64,000 nucleotides of DNA from CAVXFS01 sp049582805. Lineage in GTDB: Bacteria; Pseudomonadota; Gammaproteobacteria; Burkholderiales; Gallionellaceae. A model generated the notes under the pieces. It did no database searches, was not told the DNA's origin, and worked only from the letters and a program-made list of their open reading frames with translations. How positions within the stretch are numbered: the first letter of the stretch is position 1; each line of letters opens with the position of its first letter. Location of the stretch: NCBI GenBank assembly GCA_049582805.1, contig JBAUUR010000060.1, positions 46,475-110,474 on the forward strand, in the 5' to 3' direction. The translations under genes were made by a program, and so were the position numbers. Positions 47,691 through 56,521 of the stretch are shown here, in pieces.

Positions 47691-48560
47691 CTATTCGGGT
47701 TTCTGGCTGACGTGGATGCCCATGCGACGAAATGCCTCTTTCAGGCCGTCGGACAGGATGGCTCGGGTGGTGACATCTCTCATGTCGATATTCAGGCTGA
47801 TGAGCGCACGGGCAATCTCCGGACGGATGCCGGTGATGATCGCTTCCGAGCCCATCAACTGGATTGCGCGCACCATCTGGATAAGGTGGTGCGAAACTTG
47901 CGAATCAATGTTTCTGACCCCGGTGAGGTCCATCACCACGGCGCGGGTGTGATCCTTGGAGATGCGGTTAAGCAGTGCTTCCATCACCAGCATGGTGCGG
48001 CTGGAATCGAGCGCGCCGATGATCGGCAGGGTCAGCACCCCATCCCAGATTTCAGAGATGGGCGTAGCGGTCTCGCGCAACGCCTGTTCCTGTGCGGAGA
48101 GGGCGCGTTCCTTTTCCTCAAGGTAGACGCGGAACACCGTCATGATCAGTTCGTCGAAGATGCCGTTGAAGTACAGCAGTGTGGAGCGCGACCGGGTGAA
48201 CTCGATGCCGCTGTCCTGTTCCAGCGCCTGGGTCAGGGTATGCTGCATCGCCTGGGCATAGCGCACTACATCTTCCACATGTCCGCCCCGCATCAGCACC
48301 CGCTGCGCCATGCTCGAGAAGAACATCGCCAGCGCCCGGAATTGCGGTGAATCTTTATCCGTGGGATCTGCCGAGCCCAGCAGTGCGACGAGCAGATTCT
48401 TGAATTCTCCGCTGGCATCGGTGATCTCGTCGTCGTCCATCAAACTGGCATCCCCGCCAAAGAATCTTCTCGCCGGTTCTTCCAGCGCTTTGCTGATGTC
48501 GCCGATTTTCAGGTTGAATAATGCCGTTACCTTTTCGCTAAGCACTTTTTTCTTTTCCAT
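47691..48560 (-). CDS. RsbR-like protein with C-terminal STAS domain
   Basis: This 289-residue protein has an N-terminal helical sensor part (about 1-165) that is not a heme-globin by eye, and a C-terminal STAS domain (about 175-280) with TPISEIWDGVLTLPIIGALD, VVMDLTGVRNIDSQ and AIITGIRPEIARAL. This matches RsbR/RsbS paralogues. GGGGG-A upstream of ATG 48560 supports that start; the longer frame adds 8 residues. It is probably the scaffold/sensor of a stressosome-like complex. Confidence 0.8.
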   Translation of the reverse strand: MEKKKVLSEKVTALFNLKIGDISKALEEPARRFFGGDASLMDDDEITDASGEFKNLLVALLGSADPTDKDSPQFRALAMFFSSMAQRVLMRGGHVEDVVRYAQAMQHTLTQALEQDSGIEFTRSRSTLLYFNGIFDELIMTVFRVYLEEKERALSAQEQALRETATPISEIWDGVLTLPIIGALDSSRTMLVMEALLNRISKDHTRAVVMDLTGVRNIDSQVSHHLIQMVRAIQLMGSEAIITGIRPEIARALISLNIDMRDVTTRAILSDGLKEAFRRMGIHVSQKPE

Positions 48561-48584
48561 TACTTTATTCCCCCATGTAAGCAT

Positions 48585-49640
48585 TTATCCTGCGGTCAAC
48601 ACGCAGAGTGACTGGTCGTCCGACACCCTGCTCATGATATTCCCCAGCACGTAAGCTATCAACTGCGGATGCTGGTTGAACAATCCGACGAAGCTGGTGG
48701 TATCCCAGTTGCGGCGTATGCCGTCACTGGCGGTGATCACCAGGCTCTGTTTGCCGAATTTGGCCTGGAACAGCGACATCGTGCGGTGTTCGCGGCCCAG
48801 AATGCCAGGCACGAAGGGCACGTCGTCAATGTGCTTCTTGTCATAGACGTGGGCATGCATGTCTCCCACGCCGACGATTTGCACCGTGTGCTGGGCCAGG
48901 TGTATTTCTCCGGCCACGGCTACCGCGCCGCGCGTTCCCTCCAGTTGGCGGTCTACCGCCTTCAGTACTGCGCCTGGACTGGATTCTTGCACAAGATGTG
49001 CGGCAAGGCTGGCCGTGGTTTTCTGCGCGCCTTCGCCATGGCCCAGCCCGTCGAGGTGCAACCAGTTAAGTCTTTTGCCATCCAGGTTCAGGTAGATGCG
49101 GTCGCCGTTGAAGCGCGAACTGGAATAAGCACGCGAGAACATTCCCAGCCTGAATCCGGGCAGTGGCTCCCGCTCGCCGGCGACCTTACTGTTCTGCGGA
49201 AAGAAGCGCGCGAGAAAAACGGTGCCGCTCCATTTTGTTTTAGATACAGTGTCATGTTGCTGGGTGAAGATGAACAGCTCGTCGCTCAGGCGGCGCACGC
49301 TGCCCAAGCCTTTGCCCAGCGTATTGCCGGTGGAAAATCCGTCCTGCTCCGCGTGCTCCAGATTGGCGATGCCCGGGCCATAATCCAGTGAGACCAGATC
49401 GAGCACGGGTCCTGGCTGCTGCCACACCTGGATCATGCCGCGTGCCCCGGCATATTTGATATTGTTGCTGACCAGCTCGGACGCGACCAGCAGCATATTT
49501 TCTATCTTGAGTTCTGCCAGCCCGAGGCGCTGTGCAATTACCGTCAGCTTCGCACGCAGCAGGATGAGTGCGCTTTCATTGCGCACCGCGCTGTCGAATA
49601 GCAGCTTGCAATCCTTGGCGCTGTCGAATGTGGTATTCAT
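48585..49640 (-). CDS. RsbT-like kinase fused to RsbX/SpoIIE-like phosphatase
   Basis: This 351-residue two-domain protein has an N-terminal HATPase (about 10-145; N-box NMLLVASELVSNNIKY, DYGPGI, TLGKGLGSVRRLSDE) of the anti-sigma/RsbT type, then a PP2C-type domain (about 160-350; LDGLGHGEGAQ, VGVGDMHAH, ITASDGI). RsbT phosphorylates STAS proteins and RsbX dephosphorylates them, so both activities may be joined here. It is followed by the RsbR-like gene. The split into activities is inferred from motifs. Confidence 0.8.
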   Translation of the reverse strand: MNTTFDSAKDCKLLFDSAVRNESALILLRAKLTVIAQRLGLAELKIENMLLVASELVSNNIKYAGARGMIQVWQQPGPVLDLVSLDYGPGIANLEHAEQDGFSTGNTLGKGLGSVRRLSDELFIFTQQHDTVSKTKWSGTVFLARFFPQNSKVAGEREPLPGFRLGMFSRAYSSSRFNGDRIYLNLDGKRLNWLHLDGLGHGEGAQKTTASLAAHLVQESSPGAVLKAVDRQLEGTRGAVAVAGEIHLAQHTVQIVGVGDMHAHVYDKKHIDDVPFVPGILGREHRTMSLFQAKFGKQSLVITASDGIRRNWDTTSFVGLFNQHPQLIAYVLGNIMSRVSDDQSLCVLTAG

Positions 49641-49654
49641 GCGGAAGGTGCCAG

Positions 49655-50650
49655 TCAGGGGCCGGGCGAACGGCGCGCGAGATCATCCTCCGAAGAGCAG
49701 AGTTCCACTATGACACGTCCGCGCCCACGATGCTTGGCTTCGTACAATGCATGGTCCGCGTGGCGGATAAATTCTTCCATGGTCAGCCCTTCCGGCGTAT
49801 CCGCATTGATGGCGGTTATGCCGACACTGACCTTGTGTTCCATCAGCTTCAGCACCTGCTGCGCCTTTTCGCAGGCCAGCGGATGGTCGGCAAACAGCAC
49901 TACAGCAAACTCATCCCCACCGAAGCGAAAGGGGAAATCCACATCTTTGCGGATAACACTGCATAGCACCTGCGCCATCTTTTTCAGGTAGGCATCGCCG
50001 TACTGGTGGCCAAATTCATCGTTCACCTGCTTGAAATGATCCAGGTCCAGCATAAGCAGTGAGAGCGGAGAACTACGCTGCCGCATGGTGTGGCGGAACA
50101 TCTGCTTCAGCCTGACATCAAACGCGCGTCGATTATACAGGCTGGTCAGTTGGTCGGTCTCCGCCTGGTGCGAAAGCTTTTCCAGCTCTGCCCGGCCGTC
50201 ATTCAGGGAACGCTGAAGCGCTGCCAGTTCCCTCTCGTTGCGGGCGCGCGCCTCTTCAAAATGGCGCATCATCTGGGTGTTGCGCTGCAGCAGTAGTTCC
50301 GGATCAAGCACCATGGTCGAATCCAGCAAATACCTCTGCAGTCGCTCGACTTGTTCTGGCGCTGGCAGTTGCGTCAGGTTGACCATCTGCGCGACCTTTG
50401 CTCCCCAGTGTACCTGCAACTGCTGTTCGTGCAGGGAAAAGGTAACGGTCACCGGATAACCCGAAGCAACCCCATCGGCGCGCAACCTTTGCATCAGGTC
50501 AAGCAAAGCGAGAGCGGCGACAAAAGGGTTGCCCGCGAGCCTGGCGACGCTCTCCAGCACAAAGCCGGAAAAGCTCTGCAGGTCGGATTCGGTCACCAGA
50601 TTTTGACTCAACAACTCCACTGCATTCACATGCCTCACCAGGATAGTCAA
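49655..50650 (-). CDS. Diguanylate cyclase (GGDEF)
   Basis: This 331-residue cytoplasmic protein has an N-terminal region of unknown fold (about 1-130), a coiled-coil linker (about 128-165), and a GGDEF domain (about 165-315) with FRFGGDEFAVVLF intact. It should make c-di-GMP. The Arg of the usual RxxD inhibitory site is Lys at the expected place (KDVD), so product inhibition may be weak. It is first of the module with the RsbT/X, RsbR and RsbS-like genes (14-base gap). The TTG start at 50650 is uncertain; GTG codons follow at 50638 and 50629. Confidence 0.85.
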   Translation of the reverse strand: MTILVRHVNAVELLSQNLVTESDLQSFSGFVLESVARLAGNPFVAALALLDLMQRLRADGVASGYPVTVTFSLHEQQLQVHWGAKVAQMVNLTQLPAPEQVERLQRYLLDSTMVLDPELLLQRNTQMMRHFEEARARNERELAALQRSLNDGRAELEKLSHQAETDQLTSLYNRRAFDVRLKQMFRHTMRQRSSPLSLLMLDLDHFKQVNDEFGHQYGDAYLKKMAQVLCSVIRKDVDFPFRFGGDEFAVVLFADHPLACEKAQQVLKLMEHKVSVGITAINADTPEGLTMEEFIRHADHALYEAKHRGRGRVIVELCSSEDDLARRSPGP

Positions 50651-50878
50651 GCGCCTGAATATTTCAGGGCGCCACCTTTTGCGAGCTCCGGATTGCTGGA
50701 GCGCAGCCAGGTTGTGTCAGATATTGAATAATAGGCTGCATCTTAATCCCTGCGTCAGGGTTATTATCAACCTTTTATGCAGTTTTCCACAATTTGCGCA
50801 GATAACCCAAATCATTGCCGTACGGATAACCATTTGGTCATGCCGCAGCCAATAGCCTGCGCCGCAAGCGCGATGTTC

Positions 50879-51328
50879 TTAGCGTCGTTGCTTTTTCATG
50901 GCTTGCTGTGCCTCACGCGTCGCGTCCCTTTCACGTTCCGTATCGCGCTTGTCATGCTGTTTCTTGCCCTTGGCGAGGCCGATCTCGAGTTTGATGCGTC
51001 CCGCCTTGAAGTGCATGTCCAGCGGCATCAGGGTATAGCCTGCGCGTTGCACCTTGCCGATAAGTTTGCTGATCTCCGCCGCATGCAACAATAGCTTGCG
51101 GGTGCGCAGCGGATCGGGGTGGATATGAGTGGAAGCAGTGGGCAATGGGCTGATATGGGCGCCAAACAGAAATAGCGCGCCGTCCTTTACGGTGACGTAG
51201 GCTTCCTTGATCTGCACGCGTGCTGCGCGTATTGATTTGACTTCCCAGCCTTCAAGGGCCAATCCGGCCTCATAGCGGTCTTCGATGAAGTAGTCGTGAA
51301 ATGCTTTTTTATTTTGGATGATGCTCAT
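50879..51328 (-). CDS. smpB: SsrA-binding protein SmpB
   Basis: This 149-residue RNA-binding protein partners tmRNA in trans-translation. MSIIQNKKAFHDYFIEDRYE, GLALEGWEVKSIRAARV and the basic tail RDTERERDATREAQQAMKKQ are typical. It is divergent from ratA with a 41-base gap. The 228 bases upstream of the diguanylate cyclase gene (50651-50878) hold no gene I can support. Confidence 0.96.
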   Translation of the reverse strand: MSIIQNKKAFHDYFIEDRYEAGLALEGWEVKSIRAARVQIKEAYVTVKDGALFLFGAHISPLPTASTHIHPDPLRTRKLLLHAAEISKLIGKVQRAGYTLMPLDMHFKAGRIKLEIGLAKGKKQHDKRDTERERDATREAQQAMKKQRR

Positions 51329-51369
51329 AACTTGTGTATTCTATCAGTTTCGATGTTGATCCATGCAGC

Positions 51370-51810
51370 ATGGCGTTAGTTGAAAAGACGGTGTTGATTC
51401 CCTACAGCGCGGCGCAAATGTTCGCGCTGGTGGACAATGTGCGGGATTATCCGAAGTTCATGCCGTGGTGTGGCGGAACCAGCGTCAGAGAAGTCGACGA
51501 AAATACGGTGCACGCGACGGTGCACATCAATTATCACCATATCAAGCAGAGTTTTACGACTGAAAACGTGCGTCGGACGCCGGATCGGATAGACATGACC
51601 CTGAAGGATGGGCCGTTTCAGCAACTGGATGGAAGCTGGCATTTCATCCCGCTGACCGAATCTGCCTGTAAAATAGAATTCCGGCTGCATTACGAATTTT
51701 CCAGCAAGCTGCTGGAGAAGGTGGTCGGTCCGGTCTTCCATTATGTAGCCAACAGTTTTGTGGAAGCTTTCATTTACCGCGCAGAAAATATTTATGGCCG
51801 AGAAAATTGA
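51370..51810 (+). CDS. ratA: RatA family START-like protein (ribosome/ubiquinone-associated)
   Basis: This 146-residue START/polyketide-cyclase-like protein contains MALVEKTVLIPYSAAQMFAL and DNVRDYPKFMPWCGG. RatA is described as affecting ribosome assembly, and related COQ10 proteins bind ubiquinone. The ATG at 51370 is chosen. It overlaps rnfH by 17 bases, the conserved ratA-rnfH pair, opposite smpB as in E. coli. Confidence 0.9.
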   Translation: MALVEKTVLIPYSAAQMFALVDNVRDYPKFMPWCGGTSVREVDENTVHATVHINYHHIKQSFTTENVRRTPDRIDMTLKDGPFQQLDGSWHFIPLTESACKIEFRLHYEFSSKLLEKVVGPVFHYVANSFVEAFIYRAENIYGREN

Positions 51811-52105
51811 TGTTGAAGTGGTCTATGCGTTGCCGCATGAGCAGACCCTGCTCAAGGTGCAGGTGCCCCAGGGCGCCACGCTGACAGAGGGAATTCAGCT
51901 TTCCGGCATACTGGACAAGTGTCCGGAGATAGATCTGTCCAGCAACAAAGTTGGCATCTATGGCAAATTGAGCAAGCCGGATGTCGAATTGCGCGACCGG
52001 GACCGCATCGAGATCTATCGTCCCTTGGTCGCGGATCCCAAGGAGGTGCGCCGCCAGCGTGCGGCAGAAGGAAAGATCATGAAGAAGGGCGGCGGCGACA
52101 TTTGA
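51794..52105 (+). CDS. rnfH: RnfH family ubiquitin-like protein
   Basis: This 103-residue beta-grasp protein shows IDVEVVYALPHEQTLLKV and the C-terminal DRDRIEIYRPLVADPKEVR, the RnfH signature. Function is unknown. It overlaps the ratA 3' end by 17 bases and ends in a basic tail. Confidence 0.92.
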   Translation: MAEKIDVEVVYALPHEQTLLKVQVPQGATLTEGIQLSGILDKCPEIDLSSNKVGIYGKLSKPDVELRDRDRIEIYRPLVADPKEVRRQRAAEGKIMKKGGGDI

Positions 52106-52143
52106 TGGGTACGTCTCGAAAGCGAATTGAATTATGCGTGAAG

Positions 52144-52209
52144 CCGTTCGTGGTGAGCTTGTCGAAACATGGATGGTTTCATCGCCTTCGACAGGCCCAG
52201 GCGGAACGG
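52144..52209. repeat. CCGTTCGTGGTGAGCTTGTCGA-type intergenic repeat
   Basis: The left arm starts CCGTTCGTGGTGAGC and the right arm ends CAGGCCCAGGCGGAACGG; the arms are imperfectly complementary with GTCGAA/TTCGAC in the stem. It is a widespread interspersed repeat of many bacterial genomes. It lies between rnfH and the PHP gene. Confidence 0.75.
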
Positions 52210-52249
52210 AGTGCAATTTCAACTTGTGCCGGATCGATAGAGCTGTCCC

Positions 52250-53167
52250 ATGCTTGATTACGACCTGCACAGCCATTCCACCGTATCGGACGGATTGTTG
52301 TCACCGGCAGACCTGGTGGCACGTGCGGCGGGACGCGGGGTGAAATTTCTTGCGCTGACTGATCACGATTCCGTGGCCGGCCTGGGTGCAGCGGCGGAGG
52401 CCGCGGCACGGTACGGTGTGCAACTGATCAATGGTGTCGAGATATCGGTGAGCTGGCGCAATCATACTCTGCACATTCTGGGACTGAACATCGATCCGGT
52501 CTATGCGCCATTGGCCGAGGGTTTGCAGAACATCCGCAATGGCCGCAGGGCGCGGGCCATATTGATGGCGGAATCCTTGTCCAGTAGCGGAATCGGCGGT
52601 GTGCTGGAAGGAGCCAGCCGTTATGCAGCCAACCCCGACATCATAGGCCGCACCCATTTCGCGCGTTACCTGGTCGAAGCCGGCTATAGCAAGGATGTGC
52701 GCAGCGTGTTCAGAAATTATCTGGTCAAGGGCAAACCGGGATATGTGTCGCACCAATGGGCGACATTGCCCGATGCGATCCAGTGGATAGTCGGCAGCGG
52801 AGGCGTTGCCGTTCTGGCGCATCCGGGCCGCTATACCATCGGCCGCAGGAAAATGGGAGGCACGACGTTGCGTGAGCTGTTAAGCGAGTTCATCGGATTG
52901 GGCGGAATGGGGATAGAGGTGGTAAGCAGCAGCCACACGCCGGAGCAATTCGCGCTGTTTGCGCGTTACGCCAATGAATTCGGTTTGTTGTCATCGTGCG
53001 GTTCGGATTTCCACGGCCCCGGTGAAAGTTATTTCGATCTGGGGCGGTTGCCTGACTTTCCGCTGGATTGCCGTCCGGTTTGGGATGCATGGGCATCTGG
53101 CACTACTCCATTGTCACTGGCCTGTGGCGCTGCGGTGGAGAAGGTTGCCGGAAATACCGTGGCCTGA
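52250..53167 (+). CDS. PHP-family phosphatase (3',5'-nucleoside bisphosphate phosphatase type)
   Basis: This 305-residue metal-dependent phosphoesterase (YciV/TrpH/RNase AM type) has DLHSHSTVSDG, LTDHDSVAGL, LAHPGRY, and SCGSDFHGPGE, which supply the trinuclear metal ligands. It probably hydrolyses nucleotide or RNA 5'-phosphates. It is followed by the YciO-like gene and trpS, a conserved neighbourhood. Confidence 0.92.
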   Translation: MLDYDLHSHSTVSDGLLSPADLVARAAGRGVKFLALTDHDSVAGLGAAAEAAARYGVQLINGVEISVSWRNHTLHILGLNIDPVYAPLAEGLQNIRNGRRARAILMAESLSSSGIGGVLEGASRYAANPDIIGRTHFARYLVEAGYSKDVRSVFRNYLVKGKPGYVSHQWATLPDAIQWIVGSGGVAVLAHPGRYTIGRRKMGGTTLRELLSEFIGLGGMGIEVVSSSHTPEQFALFARYANEFGLLSSCGSDFHGPGESYFDLGRLPDFPLDCRPVWDAWASGTTPLSLACGAAVEKVAGNTVA

Positions 53168-53180
53168 GCGGCTGATCGTT

Positions 53181-53813
53181 ATGGCGCAATTTTTTGTGGT
53201 TCATGCGGAGAGTCCGCAACCGCGCCTGATCCGGCAGGCGGCGGCCATGGTGCGCGAAGGTGCGGTGATCGCGTATCCAACGGATTCTTGTTACGCGTTG
53301 GGATGCCACCTGGGTGACAAGGACGCGGTGGCGCGCATCAGGCGGATCCGTGGGGTGGATGAAGACCACTTCATGACCCTGATGTGCCGCGACCTGTCCG
53401 AGCTTGCGCGATATGCCCGGGTGGATAATGTGCAGTTCCGCTTGCTGAAGAACAATACGCCGGGAAGTTACACGTTCATTCTGGAAGCGACCAGGGAAGT
53501 GCCCAGGCGATTGCAGCATCCCAAGCGCAGCACCGTCGGCATTCGCATACCGGATCATCCGGTCGCGCTGGCGTTGCTGGCGGAGTTGGGCGAGCCTCTG
53601 TTGAGCTCCACGCTTATTCTGCCGGACGAGCAACAGGCGTTGAATGATGCGGAAGAAATCCGCGATCGTCTTGATCGCCAGCTCGACCTGGTATTGGACG
53701 GCGGCGCTGTAGGGGTTGAGCCGACTACCGTGATCGATCTGACTACCGACACGCCTGTGCTGATACGACGGGGCAAGGGGGAGATTGCCCATTTTGGAAT
53801 CACAGAATCCTGA
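53181..53813 (+). CDS. YciO/YrdC/Sua5 family protein
   Basis: This 210-residue protein of the YciO branch of the threonylcarbamoyl-AMP synthase superfamily contains AAAMVREGAVIAYPTDSCYALGC (ATP/threonine site) and STVGIRIPDHPVAL. The role of YciO as opposed to YrdC/TsaC is unclear. ATG 53181 follows the PHP stop by 13 bases; the longer upstream frame overlaps PHP. Confidence 0.92.
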   Translation: MAQFFVVHAESPQPRLIRQAAAMVREGAVIAYPTDSCYALGCHLGDKDAVARIRRIRGVDEDHFMTLMCRDLSELARYARVDNVQFRLLKNNTPGSYTFILEATREVPRRLQHPKRSTVGIRIPDHPVALALLAELGEPLLSSTLILPDEQQALNDAEEIRDRLDRQLDLVLDGGAVGVEPTTVIDLTTDTPVLIRRGKGEIAHFGITES

Positions 53814-53840
53814 AAAATCCGTTGGTGAATAGAGAACAAA

Positions 53841-54482
53841 ATGCAGTTTGACCAGTTGATTCAAACCATCGCCATTGCGGCAATCCCGATCATATTCGCG
53901 ATAACCCTGCATGAAGCGGCACATGGTTATGTCGCCCGCTATTTTGGTGACATGACCGCTGACCGGGCTGGCCGCATAAGCCTGAACCCGATACATCATA
54001 TAGATCCGTTGGGCACCATTCTGTTGCCGATCATTACACTGTGGCTTGGCGGCATTCTGTTCGGGTGGGCCAAGCCGGTGCCGGTAAACTTCGGCGCCTT
54101 GCGTAACCCCAAAAAAAATATGCTCTGGGTGGCGCTGGCCGGACCGGCTTCCAACCTTTTCATGGCGCTAATCTGGGCGTTGCTGGCTAAACTGGCCTGG
54201 GACTTCCCCGGGGGTTATTTCACCGCGCCGCTGCTGGGTATGGCGAAGATCGGGATCAGAATCAATGTCATTCTGATAGCATTGAACCTGTTGCCACTGC
54301 CGCCGCTCGACGGCGGGCGCATTGCGGTCAGCCTGTTGCCGCACCGGCAGGCGGTCATGTTGTCAAGAGTTGAGCCTTATGGCATGTTCATCCTGATTTT
54401 CATGGCGCTCACTCCTTTGTTGGGCCTGGTGTTGATGCCGGTGATTTCGGCTTTGATGTATCTGATAAATTTTATTGTTTGA
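53841..54482 (+). CDS. Site-2 protease family membrane protein
   Basis: This 213-residue integral membrane protein (about five helices) has the zinc motif TLHEAAHGYVA near residue 28 and PLPPLDGGRIAVSL near 153. It belongs to the small S2P/YdiL-type proteases without a PDZ domain. The substrate is unknown. Its stop lies a few bases before trpS. Confidence 0.93.
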   Translation: MQFDQLIQTIAIAAIPIIFAITLHEAAHGYVARYFGDMTADRAGRISLNPIHHIDPLGTILLPIITLWLGGILFGWAKPVPVNFGALRNPKKNMLWVALAGPASNLFMALIWALLAKLAWDFPGGYFTAPLLGMAKIGIRINVILIALNLLPLPPLDGGRIAVSLLPHRQAVMLSRVEPYGMFILIFMALTPLLGLVLMPVISALMYLINFIV

Positions 54483-54499
54483 GTGCAGGTCGAAGAGCC

Positions 54500-55702
54500 A
54501 TGTTTGCTGATCGCGTATTATCCGGAATGCGTCCCACGGGCAGTTTGCATCTTGGGCATTATCATGGCGTCCTGAAGAACTGGGTGAGGATGCAGCATGA
54601 ATTCGAATGCCTGTTCTTTATCGCCGACTGGCACGCCTTGACCACCCATTACGATACGCCGCAGGTCATCGAGCAGAGCGTATGGGACATGGTGATCGAC
54701 TGGCTGGCGGCTGGCGTTGATCCGTCGCGCGCCACGCTGTTCATCCAGTCCAGGGTGCCGGAACACGCCGAACTGCATCTGCTGCTTTCGATGATCACGC
54801 CGCTGGGCTGGCTCGAGCGCGTGCCGACCTACAAGGACCAGCAGGAGAAACTGTCCGAGAAGGACTTGAGCACTTATGGCTTCCTCGGCTATCCGTTGCT
54901 GCAAAGCGCGGATATCCTGATCTACCGCGCCACCCAGGTGCCGGTGGGCGAAGACCAGGTGCCGCACATCGAATTCACGCGCGAGATCGCGCGCCGCTTC
55001 AACCATATTTACGGGCGCGAGGCGGGATTCGAGGAGAAGGCGGAAGCCGCGGTGAAAAAGCTCGGCGGCAAGAAGGCCAGGCTATATCGGGAATTACGCA
55101 CGCGCTTCCAGGAACAGGGCGACGATGGCGCGCTGGAATCCGCCAAGGCATTGCTGGATGAGCAACAGAGCCTCAGCATGGGCGACCGTGAGCGCCTGTT
55201 CGGTTATCTCGAAGGCGGCGGCAAGATGATCCTGTCCGAACCGGAGGCCATGCTCACCAAGGCTTCCAAAATGCCGGGGCTGGATGGACAGAAAATGTCC
55301 AAGTCCTACAACAACACCATCACCTTGCGCGAGGACGAGGAGAGCGTCAGCAAAAAAATCCGCACCATGCCCACCGACCCGGCGCGCGTGCGCCGCGCCG
55401 ATCCGGGCACGCCGGAAAAATGTCCGGTATGGCAACTGCATCAGGTGTATTCCAGCGAAGAAACCCGGCAATGGGTGCAACAGGGCTGCACCACTGCAGG
55501 CATCGGCTGCATCGAATGCAAACAGCCGGTGATAGCCGCTGTGCTGGAAGAACAGAAGCCGATGCGCGAGCGCGCCCAGCGATATCTGGACGACCCCACG
55601 CTGGTGCGCAATCTCATCGCCGACGGCTGCGAAAAGGCACGCAAGCTGGCGGGCGAAACCATGCGCGATGTGCGCGAGGTGATGGGGCTGAGTTACAGCT
55701 AG
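54500..55702 (+). CDS. trpS: Tryptophanyl-tRNA synthetase
   Basis: This 400-residue class I synthetase has the HIGH-like signature TGSLHLGHYHG and KMSKS in GLDGQKMSKSYNN. It is longer than E. coli TrpS because of an extra segment (about 165-230) before KMSKS, a form I recall in betaproteobacteria. ATG 54500 is chosen. scpA starts 9 bases downstream. Confidence 0.95.
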   Translation: MFADRVLSGMRPTGSLHLGHYHGVLKNWVRMQHEFECLFFIADWHALTTHYDTPQVIEQSVWDMVIDWLAAGVDPSRATLFIQSRVPEHAELHLLLSMITPLGWLERVPTYKDQQEKLSEKDLSTYGFLGYPLLQSADILIYRATQVPVGEDQVPHIEFTREIARRFNHIYGREAGFEEKAEAAVKKLGGKKARLYRELRTRFQEQGDDGALESAKALLDEQQSLSMGDRERLFGYLEGGGKMILSEPEAMLTKASKMPGLDGQKMSKSYNNTITLREDEESVSKKIRTMPTDPARVRRADPGTPEKCPVWQLHQVYSSEETRQWVQQGCTTAGIGCIECKQPVIAAVLEEQKPMRERAQRYLDDPTLVRNLIADGCEKARKLAGETMRDVREVMGLSYS

Positions 55703-55711
55703 GCCAATTCG

Positions 55712-56521
55712 ATGAATCAGACAGTCCTCCAACCCGTTCCTGTCGCGCATATCCACGGCGAGCCGCTGCTGGTGATGCCGCATGATCTCTACATTCCGCC
55801 GGATGCGCTGGAGATCGTGCTGGAGACGTTCCAGGGGCCGCTGGATTTGCTGCTGTACCTGATCCGCAGGCACAACCTCGATGTGCTCGATATTCCGATG
55901 GCGCAGTTGACGCAGCAGTACATGGACTACATCGAGTTGATGCAGCGCCGCCGTCTGGAACTGGCCGCCGAGTATTTGCTGATGGCGGCGGTGCTGATCG
56001 AAATCAAGTCGCGCATGCTGCTGCCGCGTCCGCCCAAGGTAAATGAGGAGGAAGGGGAAGATCCGCGCGCGGAATTGATGCGGCGTTTGCTGGAATATGA
56101 ACAAATGAAACTGGCCGCGCGCAAGCTCAATGAATTGCCGCAGGCCGGTCGCGATTTCGAGCTGGTACAGGTGCTGATCGAGCGCACGGTGGAGCAGCGC
56201 CTGCCCAATGTCGCGGTGGAGGATTTGCGCCAGGCATGGCTGGCCCTGCTGGCCCGCGCCAGACTGAATGCCCACCACAAGGTGCGGCGCGAGGAAATAT
56301 CCGTGCGCGAACGCATGACGCACATCCTGCGCAAGCTGCGCCACGGCGAGTTCGAACCATTCGAGAATCTGTTTGAAATGGATGGCAGCATCCCGCAACT
56401 CGTGGTGACCTTCATCGCGATACTGGAATTGGCCAAGGAAACCTTGGTCGAGATTACACAAACCGAAACACTGGGGAACATCTATGTCCGAGCAAGCCGT
56501 AGCCTCACCGTCGCAGAGTGA
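55712..56521 (+). CDS. scpA: Segregation and condensation protein A
   Basis: This 269-residue kleisin subunit of the SMC-ScpAB chromosome-condensing complex contains ETFQGPLDLLLYLIRRHNLDV and AAEYLLMAAVLIEIKSRMLLP. The C-terminal winged helix follows about residue 195. It overlaps scpB by 38 bases. Confidence 0.95.
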   Translation: MNQTVLQPVPVAHIHGEPLLVMPHDLYIPPDALEIVLETFQGPLDLLLYLIRRHNLDVLDIPMAQLTQQYMDYIELMQRRRLELAAEYLLMAAVLIEIKSRMLLPRPPKVNEEEGEDPRAELMRRLLEYEQMKLAARKLNELPQAGRDFELVQVLIERTVEQRLPNVAVEDLRQAWLALLARARLNAHHKVRREEISVRERMTHILRKLRHGEFEPFENLFEMDGSIPQLVVTFIAILELAKETLVEITQTETLGNIYVRASRSLTVAE

